A DNA stretch of 64,000 nt from Panax quinquefolius. Its lineage: Eukaryota > Streptophyta > Magnoliopsida > Apiales > Araliaceae. Position 1 is the stretch's first letter. Each line of letters opens with the position of its first letter. Position numbers and translations under genes: made by a program. Below the pieces are notes generated by a model. It worked only from the letters and a program-made list of their open reading frames with translations, made no database searches and had not been told where the DNA came from. This document shows positions 49,731 through 61,061 of the stretch, piece by piece. The DNA lies in contig CM035173.1 of NCBI GenBank assembly GCA_020205615.1, positions 51,016,617 to 51,080,616 on the forward strand, in the 5' to 3' direction.

Positions 49731-52700
49731 TGTAACGACCCCAAAATTCATATAATTTAATTCTCAACTTCGGTCGTTAATAATACATTCAACCTCTAAT
49801 TTTACATCATTAAACGATAATACAACCGTTGAAAATTTGCGGAATAATTAAAACTTTTATACATTTCCTTCTTTATTGCCCTAAATCGCAACCTTTACAT
49901 TACATCTCTTTGATTCAAATTTATATCGCGAATCGTTACAACAAAATGATTATACAAAGTCTTACATCATAAATAGGTATCCATATACACTGGATAACTC
50001 AACTTATAATTCAACAACATGTTACATTCAAAATATTAAATACATTTCCCATAAAACATAAGAAACCTTCGTGAATATGGATCTCTATAATTCACGTAGC
50101 ACATATCCTTACCTTAAATCTTTAACCTGCAAAAGTGGTTATTTGCAAGGTTGAGCTCGACAGCCCAGCAAAATCTAACAGTTTTCATGCATCACGTGTC
50201 ACATAATAACATGCTCAACATATATCTCATAAACATCGAACTAACATAACATACATGCTACAATTCATATAACAATAATAAAGATTGAGTTCCTTACTCA
50301 ATCAGCAAGCTTTAGTCAAACAACGTAGTCATAAATTGACTTTAACATTTCATACATTCAACATATATAACACATCATGCTCTTTGTAATAAATATTTAA
50401 AACAATCAAATTCACATAGAAAATAGGAACCAAAAGACTTGCCTTGATCGTTGTTTACCAATAATAGTTTAACAGCTTACAGATATCTGCACTTCACGTG
50501 CCCTACACAATTATATAATCATTCACATCAACTATTAGTCACATAGCAACACATAGTAGTTGTAATATAAACTTTAATCTACATCCTATAACCCTTCTTA
50601 TTAATCAATACATAATGTTCAATTTGATTGTGTTAACTTTAGACTTATAACTCACTATATTTCATATTCGAAGTTCATTAAAGTGCTTAAGTCTTGCTAG
50701 GACTACTTATTAGTTTTATATTAAATCCATTACTTATCTTATAATAATAATTTCAATTGAATTGAAATACTTTTTAAGTTTATTTACACTTGGCATGACG
50801 TTTCGACGTTCATTCGTCACACGCCCGATTCGTCTCTCTTGTGTGTGCTTAGTATGATTATACAACTTATCTAATACATCATTTATTAATGTTAAGCATC
50901 ATTATATTTACTAATATTCATGTTTTATAACTTAGGACAACATCTTTTATCGTCAGGAGTACTACATTTGTATATGTGCATTCCCGACGCCCTCCGATTG
51001 CCTCCTAATACATATTAGTCCCACAAATGACCATTTTGACCCTTGTTCCCAACCTCAAATTGAAAACCTTAAAGAATGAAAGTTGTAGGTTTATTCGTCC
51101 TCATTCCGTATCATCTTGAATCACCTCAATCGGAGTTCGTATAAAAAAGTTATGGCCATTTTACTACAGGAGGTCAAAACTATCCGACTCAAACCACTTT
51201 TTCCAGCGCTGGGGCGCGAGATGATTAGTCTTTGGCATGAAGTTCTCACCTATTTTGGCGCGAGGCACGAAATTTTTGTCTTTGGGGCACGAAATTTTCT
51301 TGTTGTGAGGAGAATTTGTATTGGGGCTCAAATTACGAAACACCCAAAATCAAAAACAAAACCAAGCTACTGTGTTTTAATTTCTAACACCAATTAACAT
51401 GTGTAATCCATGTAAAGCACACATAAATATTACCAAGCATATATGTACCAATTTAAACAACTAAACAAAAATTTTAGAAAACTTAAATTTTGAAAACATG
51501 GTTTAAAAACCAAAACTCCATAGTTGATATATTTTAACACAGTAAACATTGTAAATTCTAATAACAACCAATTTATTTACTTTAACTACAATTCTCTCGA
51601 AATTAAGTAACAAAACTAATTAACATAATCATAGTTTAATTTCTCAATTAGTATAATCTAATTTTGTTATCATACAAAATTTAACAATCATTGTTCATAT
51701 CTTTCTTTGTAAAACTATTTCCTTCAGAAGTAAATTAGCATACAATCTTATCTATACATTAAGCATACAATCATGTATATACATATATACATGCTAGTTA
51801 TTACCAAAACACATGATTTAGTAAAGCATAGTTTACAGATAATTTTTGTAAAGAACCTTATATTACAGTCAAATTCACATATACATAGAGACTTTAGGCA
51901 TAATTACGTAAAACATATATACGTATAAATGTTATGCCACATACCTTCTAATTTCTCAGTAATCCTTGCTAACACCACTGGAATTGTTTGAAAACCTCAC
52001 GTGTACACTCTCAATTTCTCCGATAATTCTCTCTCAAAACTTTCTGTACTTTTCTTCTTTAAAAATCTTTTTCTTTCTTTTTCTCTGTAGCTTTTCTTAG
52101 GCTTAGGTTTAGACAATATAGATTATACGTAATACTAAACTGATAACAAAGCGTACATAAAAGAAACGCATATAGTCATAATAACCTAATAAATAGTATC
52201 AGTTACCAATATAACGTATAGCTTATAAATATATTTTATTTATTTAGTTTATTTTATAAATAATTTAAAATTAGAAATTCAAAAGTCATAGGGCTTTGTT
52301 TGGCAAAACCCTTTAAATCTTAAAGACTTAATATATTTAAGCCTTGTTTGTGAAAAACTAAATTAAACTCCTTTAATTTATTTTAATAACTCCTTTATCA
52401 TATAGTTATTTATCACACTTTATTTAATTAAGTTTTCATACTTAATTTAATTAATTCTAATAACAATTTATTGAATAAATCATTTAATCATTATAAACTC
52501 TCTAACTTAATTATTTAATTAAATTAGAATATTATCTCATAATAATTAATTTCCTTAACCCATTAATTATTTATTAAATAAATAATTAACCAAATCAAAT
52601 CAAACCAAATTAAACAAATATTTATTCAACAATAAACACATCCATTAAATATTTATATAATTCAATAAATATTTATAATTAAAATTAAAATTCTAGATTG

Positions 52701-52779
52701 TTATATTAATCACATCGTAATAAGAATTTCAATTATTAAATTCTTATTTTAATAACTTATGAAAATTAGGGTTGTCACA
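49731..52779 (-). mobile_element. 3' LTR of element I (3.05 kb)
   Basis: In plus orientation TGTAACGACCCCAAAATTC to AGGGTTGTCACA. The next bases give a polypurine tract, so it is the 3' LTR of a minus-strand element. It is not similar to the A/C/D/E/F LTRs apart from its ends, so this is another Ty3-gypsy family. No TATA box stands out. Confidence 0.75.
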
Positions 52780-52799
52780 TCCTTCCCTCCTTATAAGGA
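52780..52799 (-). other. Polypurine tract of I
   Basis: The complement is CCTTATAAGGAGGGAAGGA before TGTGACAACCC; left of it in element orientation comes CCGAGGACGAAAT, a typical end of Ty3-gypsy internal regions. Confidence 0.75.
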
Positions 52800-53810
52800 T
52801 TTCGTCCTCGGAATCACAGAAACCTCCTTACCTAGGTTTTCACCAAGTCTCTTTTCAAAAATTTATCGTTGAATATCTTCAACACATTACCTTAATATAG
52901 ATTTTATATTTCCTACTAGATTTATTACTTCAACAAATTCTAGGTTTTATTTCATAACTTTCACTTGAACTCAATTATATTTTGAGTATTATATATACTC
53001 TTTAACCCATTCATTTCCTTTGCTAAGGATCGTTATCATAAACACTCGGGATATTACATTCACCCATTCTTCTAAGAATTTCGTCCTCGAAATTTTATTT
53101 ATTAATCTTTATTCATTCAATCTATCAAAATAGATTTTACGTTAATACTTTATTCATTCATTGGGTTCTACAACCAAATTCTTTCTCTAATGATCTTTCT
53201 AAGATCATCATATTTCTCACCTCTTCCTCTTCTAAGAGTTTCACATTTCTCTTCTTTCTGGAATTTCAATTCTTTCTTGAAATTATTATGTTTTGCTTAA
53301 TTTTCTCATCCTTTCCACTTTCACCTTTTAGAATAATAAGAATCTTCCACAATTGCTCAATAATTGGGAAACGATATGAATAACAGGAATTTCAAATATT
53401 CCAAATCATGTCGAGGGGTCACAAGACCGTGAGTTCTATTCTCGGTTTACTAGTGCTTCAACTCAATCCTTCACACTGCAAACCAGAGTGTTTATCGATC
53501 ACAAAGACTGAAAACACCCTCCACACGTACACTAGGTGGCCAACCTATTGTACCACTACGTTGGACCGCAACGTAGTGTTTTGTAATGACTATATGCGTT
53601 ACACTCGGAACCATTGTCCCCGAAAACATGTCCCCTTATAGGGTTGTTCACCTCAGCTTTTAAACATCTGAATCCGCACCAAAACAATTTGGTTTGGCAT
53701 AACTTTTCAATAAACGCTTGAATTTCATGAACATCTTTCAATATTCATCTAGCTGAATCAATTAGCATAGACTTCTACAATAATTCGGACATCAATCGAA
53801 ATATACTTAT

Positions 53811-53842
<32 letters not shown>

Positions 53843-54061
53843 TCTCATCTCTTAAAGAAATCTCAAATATCTTTTTATGACGTCATGATACCGCACTGTA
53901 TTTACAGTCTGTTTGAGGATTTCGTGATTTGGTGATTTTATCATACTATATCATACCATAGTGGGCTGACGATCCTTAGATCACATCCAACACTAAGTAA
54001 TACTGCATTGATGACTCCATCAATTTTATCATCTCTGCACCAGGTTACATGATGCATTGAT
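52800..54061 (-). other. Internal 3' edge of I and unassigned DNA
   Basis: A second TTTCGTCCTCG appears at 53090, so the edge of an internal region may be duplicated. No pol motif is read on either strand. The open stretch 53408-53641 (plus) has no known domain. An (AC)n(AT)n microsatellite lies at 53811-53841. The right end is cut by LTR F. Confidence 0.45.
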
Positions 54062-54217
54062 TATAAGACCCCAACTTATTATAAATAAAATTGAATTTTT
54101 TCTATTCATTATTCTAAATTAATAAGGTGTTAATTTGATATAATGCTTTGGTTATGAGTGAAATGTGCAAATTTTACAAAATAAACAAGTGGTTATAAAA
54201 TATTCATTTTTGTCGGG

Positions 54218-54263
54218 GAATATTCTTTTGGTCGTGGAATATTCTTTTTGTCGGGGAATATTC
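54218..54263 (+). promoter_or_regulatory. Three phased GAATATTC motifs in U3 of F
   Basis: GAATATTC at 54218-54225, 54237-54244 and 54256-54263, exactly 19 bases apart, each preceded by GTCG(G/T)G. The core fits GAAnnTTC of heat-shock elements; activity unknown. The 3' LTR keeps two of the three (61218, 61237). Confidence 0.5.
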
Positions 54264-55268
54264 GTAAGACGGCGCAACCATTCATGGGGCTCGTAACAGG
54301 ATAACTGTCGGATGAAGAAAATGACAAAGTATGAGTTTTTATAAATAACGGCGTAATTGTTATCGTTAACACTATTGGAATACCTGGTGGTTAAAATACG
54401 ATGTCTACGCGCGTGGGTGGCAAAGTAGCACTACCAGTATTACCACATATTTTTGAATTATTGATTCGTATATAAGAAGGCACTACTCAATAATTGTTAC
54501 GATGAATTCTTGTTCAATATTTTATTTTATTGATTCAATAATTGTTGCGTTGATATTTTATATTATTGTTGTTTCAATAATTGTCACTGCATAGTATTTC
54601 CCATTATCAGATCAATAATTCATATTATTTGAATAATATTATTAGATAACATTATTGGCAATGTCTAGAAAGTTCATCTAAGGAGAGGTTTGGTCACCTA
54701 ATTGCTTGCCATGATGAGAGAAATCCTTATTGAAAGCCCCTCTTTCTTGGGAACTGCCTGGTTGTCATAATTATAATTCTGTAATATTATTTGTGAATAA
54801 TTAATTATTGATTTATATAATAAGGAATATTTATTTGATGTGGATATAAATGATGGATTTATTTATTTTATGTGGTTATAAATGAAGGAATTAATACTGA
54901 GGTGTTTTATCAGTATTTTGTCGGATTTGAGGTATTAAAAATCATCCGTTTGTGGATTTTGGATATTTTTGGTTTGGAATTTGGAAAAACTTTCTTCTGC
55001 AAAGTTGTAGAGAATTCGATTTCGTATGGAATGGACATAAAATTCATATTTTTCTGATAAACAGGATATTTTTTATGAATTACTGAAGTTTCGGAAAATA
55101 AAATAATTTTTATTAAATTATGGGTGGGACCCACTTTTTGGTTGGTGTTGAATGCACATGGGCTACTGAAAATTTTTAGAATTGGTGGCTAGCTTGCTTG
55201 TGTAGAAGAAAGAATAAGAAATAATAATATTCTATTATTTTAGTCTCCTTTGGCGTTCTAATATTTTC

Positions 55269-55278
55269 CTATAAATAG
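55269..55278 (+). promoter_or_regulatory. TATA box of F
   Basis: CTATAAATAG, then ACGCTTAGGTTAGAATTG. The RNA start is expected near 55300. Confidence 0.65.
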
Positions 55279-55552
55279 ACGCTTAGGTTAGAATTGAAAA
55301 TCACACCAGAAATAAGTTTTCTTTCTCTCTAGATTATCGAGCGTATTTTTGTGAGTATTTTAATACTTTGAGAGTTGATATTCCGTGCAAGTTTCTCTCG
55401 ACTTTATATCCGAAATTCAGTCAGAAGTACGGTTATTTTGAGGTAAGGGATGTTATTTTTCTTTCGAAATGATATTAATTTCTTTAATATCATTATGCCG
55501 AAATATTGGTTTGAACTTTTTAATCAAATTTGAAATTTTTTGTGTCGGGGTT

Positions 55553-55616
55553 ACTATTCACTTATATGGCACTATTCACGTATACGGCACTATTCACGAA
55601 TACGGCACTATTCACC
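55553..55616 (+). repeat. CACTATTCAC repeats in leader of F
   Basis: Four copies of (GGCA/GTTA)CTATTCAC with 17-18 base spacing, the same motif as GTGAATAGT in the minus-strand LTRs. Confidence 0.85.
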
Positions 55617-55854
55617 AAAAAATAAAAATTTTCCTTTTTGTCCAAGATGTCTATTTTGGCTACCATCTTTGATTGTATCCATGTTTTGATAGTTATTTTT
55701 GAATTCTGCTTCACAATTGGTTATTGTGAAGTATTATTGATCTTGGATAAACCGCTTATACTGAATCCCTAATATTTGTCCTTCCGTCTCCTTTGGATTC
55801 GTTTTCTTTAAAATATTTTCATCATCCTCATTCTTAAATGATGATATTACTAAA

Positions 55855-56005
55855 TATCTTTGGCCTGTAGTGCAAAGATGAATGATTAACTGATGAATAT
55901 CTTTGGCTAAGTAGTGCAAAGATGAGCAGGTGTTTAGATGAACATGACCAACCGGTGATATAAATGAATATCTTTGGCACATGTAGTGCAAAGATGAATA
56001 TTTGA
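55855..56005 (+). repeat. Hairpin repeats in leader of F
   Basis: Three copies of ATATCTTTGGC...TAGTGCAAAGATGA (about 55854, 55906 and 55968). Stem ATCTTTG/CAAAGAT kept, loop variable. Confidence 0.8.
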
Positions 56006-56564
56006 TTAAAGATGTATATTGATTGTTGTTACGGGATAAAATATTGACGATGGACTTTTAAATCTTAGAAGATAGTAGAATTCATTCTCTACGTGACTCT
56101 TCTAATGGATTGTTGTTTCCGCTTTATTTGTTGATCTAAAACTTGTTTATACATTATATTATATCGATTTTTCCTGTTGAAGACTAATGATAATTTGTTG
56201 TATATTATCTTAGTCATAATATTCTTCTTTGGGCTAGTTGAGCTCACCCTTTTCGCTTTTTGTTCCATTTTTCTTCTTAGGAGGTGAGAACATAGCGAGG
56301 ATCGAGTCGGGGTATGGAGTGATGGTTCTAGAAAGATGTTTTAGCGATCCTCACTATTTCGTAAAATAGTGTATGAATAATTGTAATGAGGACTTATTTG
56401 AGTGTTGATATTGTCTAGAAGACAATATTTGTATTTAAACTCACATATATATGTTGTCGTATTTTGCACGACAATTGTATTATTGAAGTTGTAGTTTGCT
56501 TTCTGTACCATGTATTTGGCGACTCAGAATGGGTGTTGTATACCTATTTTGGGGGTGTCACAGT

Positions 56565-56576
56565 TGGTATCAAAGC
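56565..56576 (+). other. Primer binding site of F
   Basis: TGGTATCAAAGC two bases after the LTR; initiator-Met type with one mismatch. Confidence 0.85.
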
Positions 56577-56749
56577 TTAGGGATATGGTCTCAAGCGGAG
56601 ATCGGGAATAGAACTAGGAGGGAGAGATGAGTAAATCCTTTCACTAGTGTGTCCTATCTAAGCTTATTTGTTTGTTGGTCATAATATAGGGATATAATGT
56701 GATATGTTAATTTGTTTAATTAACCCTTGTTTTATGGCAAGATTTAAGA

Positions 56750-57880
56750 ATGGTTCTTTGAGAACGTTAACAATGGAGTGTATGAGGCGTGGAACAACCT
56801 TTAGTCACAAAACCGAGAGAACGTGCAACACAAAGGCAATATTCCTCCCATGAAACAACACTACCGAGCAAACGATGAATATTGGAATGTTTAGGAGCTT
56901 TTTGTAGTTCATGCAAAATCGATTTAGGAGACTCGTGTGTACAAAATATGGGTGGAAATGATGGCAACACACTCATGCATCATAACCAAGCGATTCGAGG
57001 AGTTGGGACCACCGATTTACGGGAAAGCCCGTCCGATTAAGGTAAAACATGGGTCAAGCAAATTACTAAGATATTCGATGTCTTGGGATGCACTTTGAGG
57101 AACAAAAGGTTCCATTCGCCACCTTTATGTTCCGTGGAGAGGCGACATCTTGGTGGGAATCGTGAAGCGTACTCAACCACCACCGCACTCAACATGTCTT
57201 GGGAAAGATTTTAGAAACTGTTCAATGACAAGTACTTTCCAGAAAGTATTCGTCATATGAAGGAGGAAGTGTTTATTAGACTGGAACAGAACAACATGAC
57301 GGTGTCTCAGTACGAGGCAAAGTTCGCAGAGTTATCCAGGTTTGCACCTCATTTGGTGGAGAATGAGGAACATATGACGCGGATGTTTCTGAGAGGTCTA
57401 AAACCCAAGATTCGTCAATACCTTATCTCTCATAAATTTTCTTTGTATTCAGATGTTGTCAACAGGGCTCAATTGTTAGAGAGAGATAATGAGTATACTC
57501 AACCAAGGACCCACAACCGAGTGGTCATACTCTGGCAAAGATCGTCGAACTATGATAACCAAATGAGGAGGAAAAATACGGACAAAGGCGGTAACCATTC
57601 GGGTGATAATGGTGGCTATGATAATAGAAGAGGTGAGTCTAGTGGAAATTTCAAAAAGAGGAGATTCAACAATGACGGAAGACATCAAAGAAGAAAGACC
57701 AAAGACCAACAACAAATTCTAGGGAGGAGAACGACCGCCAGTTAGATGTTACAAATGAGGGAAAGAGGGACATATCAGCCCAAATTTCCCACAACAATCC
57801 AAGGTATGTTATAATTATGGAAAGGAAGGACATATCGCTCGAGATTGTACTATAGTGAAACCAAGTTCAGCGGGGATGGT
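56750..57880 (+). pseudogene. gag of F, broken
   Basis: ATG at 56750, but a stop follows after two codons; ENVNNGVYEA-like residues then match the D/E gag. The open stretch 57257-57745 carries MTVSQYEAKFAELSRFAPHL, MTRMFLRGLKPKIRQYLIS and SDVVNRAQLLERDNEY, the core of Gag. The knuckles are destroyed: in the first, the second Cys is a stop (57756-57758) and the last Cys is Phe; in the second, one Cys is Tyr ([14 protein letters not shown]). No particle protein could be made. Confidence 0.85.
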
Positions 57881-57899
57881 GACTCCAAGGGCTGCACCG

Positions 57900-58330
57900 G
57901 ATAAGTCAAAATCAGCTGTTCCTGGAAGAGCGTTTGTCGTAACTGGCCAAAACACAAGGAACCCGACCGAGGTGATCACGGGTAAGCTAATCTTGAATTC
58001 TTGCAAAGTTTATACCTTACTAGATACTAGTTCTACCCATTCTTTTATCTCTCCTGCTTGTGCTCAACGTTTAAAATTGACTCCGGAGAAATTGGACTTT
58101 AACTTATCTGTTGAAACTCCGTTGGGTGAAACCTTCGTTACATCTATAGTTTATAAATCTTGCTTGATCCAAGTTGGCACTATCACATTACCTATTGATC
58201 TTATCTCTTTAAAGATACTTGTTTTTGATGTGATTTTAGGAATTGATTGGTTAACCACTCATCATGCCAAAATTGATTATTTTCGTAAGGTTGTTAGTTT
58301 TCATATTCCTAACCAACCTGTCATATGAAT
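57900..58330 (+). pseudogene. Aspartic protease of F with altered active site
   Basis: The open stretch 57855-58328 reads AFVVTGQNTRNPTEVITGKL, then LLDTSSTHSFISPACAQRL: the DTG triad is DTS (58029-58031 is AGT in place of a Gly codon). It continues to [20 protein letters not shown] and a stop at 58326. The Gly of DTG is needed for the active-site turn, so the protease is probably dead. Confidence 0.85.
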
Positions 58331-59420
58331 TCAAACAACTAAACCACTAAAATCAGTCACTGTCATATCAAGCCACAAAGCTATTCGTTTATTGAAAAAT
58401 GGATGCCAAGCTTTCTTAGCCCATGTTATGGATTTGAATAAAGACAAGTCAGATTTGGATAATATTTCTGTTGTTAGAGAATTTCCTGATGTATTTCCTA
58501 AAAACTTCCGGTCTACCCCGAACGCGATGTTGAATTCTTTATTGACCTTGAACCGCATACAAAGCCCATTTCTAAAACCCCATATCGAATGGCTCTATTG
58601 AACTTCGTGGAGTTGAAAGTCCAACTACGAGAATTGTTAGACATCGATTTCATTCGTCTAGTACATCTCCTTGGGGTGCTCTGTTTTATTCAAGTAAAGA
58701 AGAAAGATGGGAGTATGCGACTTTGTATTGACTAATGAGAATTAAACCATGTCACCATCAAGAATAGGTATCTGTTACCTCGTATTGATGACTGTTTGAC
58801 CAACATTGCAAGGAGCACAATTCTTTTCAAAGATCGATCTTTGTTACGGATATCATCACCAAGATTAAAACCGAGGATATTCCAAAGACTACCTTCGAAA
58901 ACTTCGGTATGGGCATTATGAATTCTTAGTCATATCTTTTGGATTGACTAATGCTCCTGCTGCTTTCATGGATATGATGAACCGAGTATTCAAGGAATAT
59001 TTGGATCAGTTCGTTGTTGTCTTTATTAATAACATCCTCATCTATTCCAAAAGCCGTGAAGATCATAAGCACCATTTGAAGTTGATGCTTGAAAGACTTC
59101 GTGAAAACAAGCTTTATGCGAAGCTGAAGAAATGCGAGTTCTGGCTTAAGGAAGTAGCATTCCTTGGGCATGTGGAGTCAAAACATGGAGTATCTGTTGA
59201 CCCGGCGAAGATTGAAGCAATACAAAGTTGGGAGAAACCGAAGTCGGTGACCAAAGTGCGTAGCTTTCTGGGCTTAGCTGGTTATTATCGGAGATTCGTG
59301 GAAGGATTTTCTCGAATCGCTACTCTGTTAACTCAGTTGACTCGGAAAGATACAAAATTTGTATGGAGCGAGGAATGCGAGAAGAGTTTCCAAGAGCTCA
59401 AGAGGAGACTTATTTCGGCA
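58331..59420 (+). pseudogene. Reverse transcriptase of F, active site FINN
   Basis: The linker (58392-58601) and RT entry (58640-58930; [15 protein letters not shown] in shifted frames) are broken. The palm and thumb are open in 58944-59537: [70 protein letters not shown]. Both catalytic Asp of FIDD are Asn (AATAAC at 59028-59033), which abolishes metal binding. Confidence 0.9.
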
Positions 59421-59640
59421 CCTATTCTCGAAATACCATCTGGTTTGGATGGATTTGTTATCTACAGCGATGCTTCAGGCAAAGGGTTAGGATGTGTTCT
59501 CATGCAATATGGGAAAGTCATAGCTTATGCCTATTAAAGACTCCAGGGACCCACGTGATGATGGCGAATATACGAGTAGAACCGACTTTAATCGATAAAG
59601 TTAAAGCTGCTCAAGCTACGGACCTGGGGCTGATGCGTAT
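59421..59640 (+). pseudogene. RNase H of F, mostly deleted
   Basis: The first strand with its Asp is present ([17 protein letters not shown]), then at about 59532 the sequence jumps to the linker before IN (TPGTHVMMANIRVEPTLID). By comparison with the D/E copy about 345 bases are missing, including the E and the two later D blocks. Confidence 0.85.
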
Positions 59641-59740
59641 GAAGAAGAAAGTTTAAGAAGGTGCTATTCCAGAAGCAAGAATCGATGAAGAAGGAATACT
59701 TTGAGTCAACTCTAGACTTTGCGTTCCTAACGATTCTGAC

Positions 59741-60985
59741 TTGAAGCATAAAATCATGATGGAGGCACACAACACCCCATTTGCAATCCATCCTAAGAGT
59801 ACCAAAATGTATCATGATATTCGACACACATTTTGGTGGAACAATATGAAGAGAGAGATCGCGGAGTTTATCTCGAGATGTTTAACATGTCAACGTGTAA
59901 AGGCGGAGCATCAAGTGCCAAAGGGTCCATTGCAACCACTTGAGATTCCGAAATGGAAGTGGGAACACATTACCATGGATTTCGTTACAGGTCTTCTCAA
60001 AGTTTCTCAAGGTATAGATGCAATTTGGGTTATTGTTGATAGATTAACCAAGTCTGCTCATTTCTTGCCTATACATGAGACTTATTCCCTTGAACGTCTT
60101 GCTTGTATATACTTGAATGAGATTGTGAGATTGCATGGCATGCCAGTATCCATAGTTTTGGATCATGACCCAAGATTCACTTCAAGATTTTGGGTTAGCC
60201 TGCAGAAAGCTATGGGCACGGATTTACGATTCAGTTCGGCATACCATCCTCAAACGGACAGGCAATCAAAAAGGACTATTCAAACCCTTGAAGATCTATT
60301 AAAACTCTATGTTCTAGACTTCAAAGGGAGTTGGGATAAGTATTTGCCATTTGTAGAATTCTCCTATAACAACAGTTATCAAGCAAGTGTAGGCATAGCT
60401 CTATTTGAGGCGTTGTATGGACGAAAGTGTCGTTCTTCAGTATGCTGGTACGAGGTGGGAGAAGCAACGTTGTTGGGACCAGAATTAGTACGCATGACTA
60501 CAGAAAAGATCCAAATGATTCGACAACGTATTCAAACCTCACAGGATCGACAAAAGAGTTATGCTGATCTTCATCGAAAGGATGTGGAATTTAATATTGG
60601 GGATCATGTATTGTTACGTGTTGCTCCATGGAAGGGAGTTACAAGATTTGGAAAGAGAGGAAAGCTCAATCCAAGATTTGTTGGTCCATTTGAGATTCTT
60701 GGCCGAATAGGAAATGTGGCCTATAGACTCGCATTACCTCCAAACCTGTCTCGTGTTCATAATGTTTTTCACATATCTATGCTTCATAAATATGTAAAAG
60801 ACTCAAACCACATTATTGCGTTAGAACCAGACGAGATAGCTGAAGATTTAACATACGAGGAGGTACCTGTTAAGATCTTGGATATGAAAGAGCATGTCCT
60901 ACGCACGAAGGTTATACCACAAGTTAAGGTTTTGTGGAGGAACCATGCTATTGAAGAAATGACACGGAGTTGGAATCGAAAATGA
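59741..60985 (+). pseudogene. Integrase of F, 414 open codons, catalytic Glu lost
   Basis: The longest open frame of real coding origin here. The HHCC zinc region is intact (HNTPFAIHP...SRCLTCQRVKAEH). The core has MDFVTGLLKVSQGIDAIWVI with the first Asp and [14 protein letters not shown] with the second. The third block reads [20 protein letters not shown]: the catalytic Glu is Lys (60269-60271, AAA), and a conserved Gly is Arg (60260-60262). Then come DRQKSYADLHRK, VAPWKGVTRFGKRGKLNPRF, VHNVFHISMLHKYV, and a chromodomain-like tail (EEVPVKILDMKEHVLRTKVI, KVLWRNH). Stop TGA at 60983-60985. The true N-terminus lies further left in another frame. Confidence 0.9.
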
Positions 60986-61045
60986 AAGCGAGGTACCTCT
61001 CCTGCTCAAACACACAGTGCGTCGCCAATTTCGAGGACGAAATTT

Positions 61046-61061
61046 TATAAGGAGGGGAGGT
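61046..61061 (+). other. Polypurine tract of F
   Basis: TATAAGGAGGGGAGGT directly before TGTAAGACCCC; GAGGACGAAATT lies just upstream. Confidence 0.85.

Larger units (their letters stand above)
54062..56562 (+). mobile_element. 5' LTR of F (2.5 kb)
   Basis: From TATAAGACCCC (TG mutated to TA) to GGGGGTGTCACA. TATA box at 55269-55278, CACTATTCAC repeats at 55553-55616, hairpin repeats at 55855-56005, phased GAATATTC at 54218-54263. Confidence 0.9.

Noticed and set aside
53408..53641. A 77-codon plus-strand frame with several Cys and His
   Set aside because: No spacing fits a known zinc finger and the region is next to the edge of element I; most likely chance.
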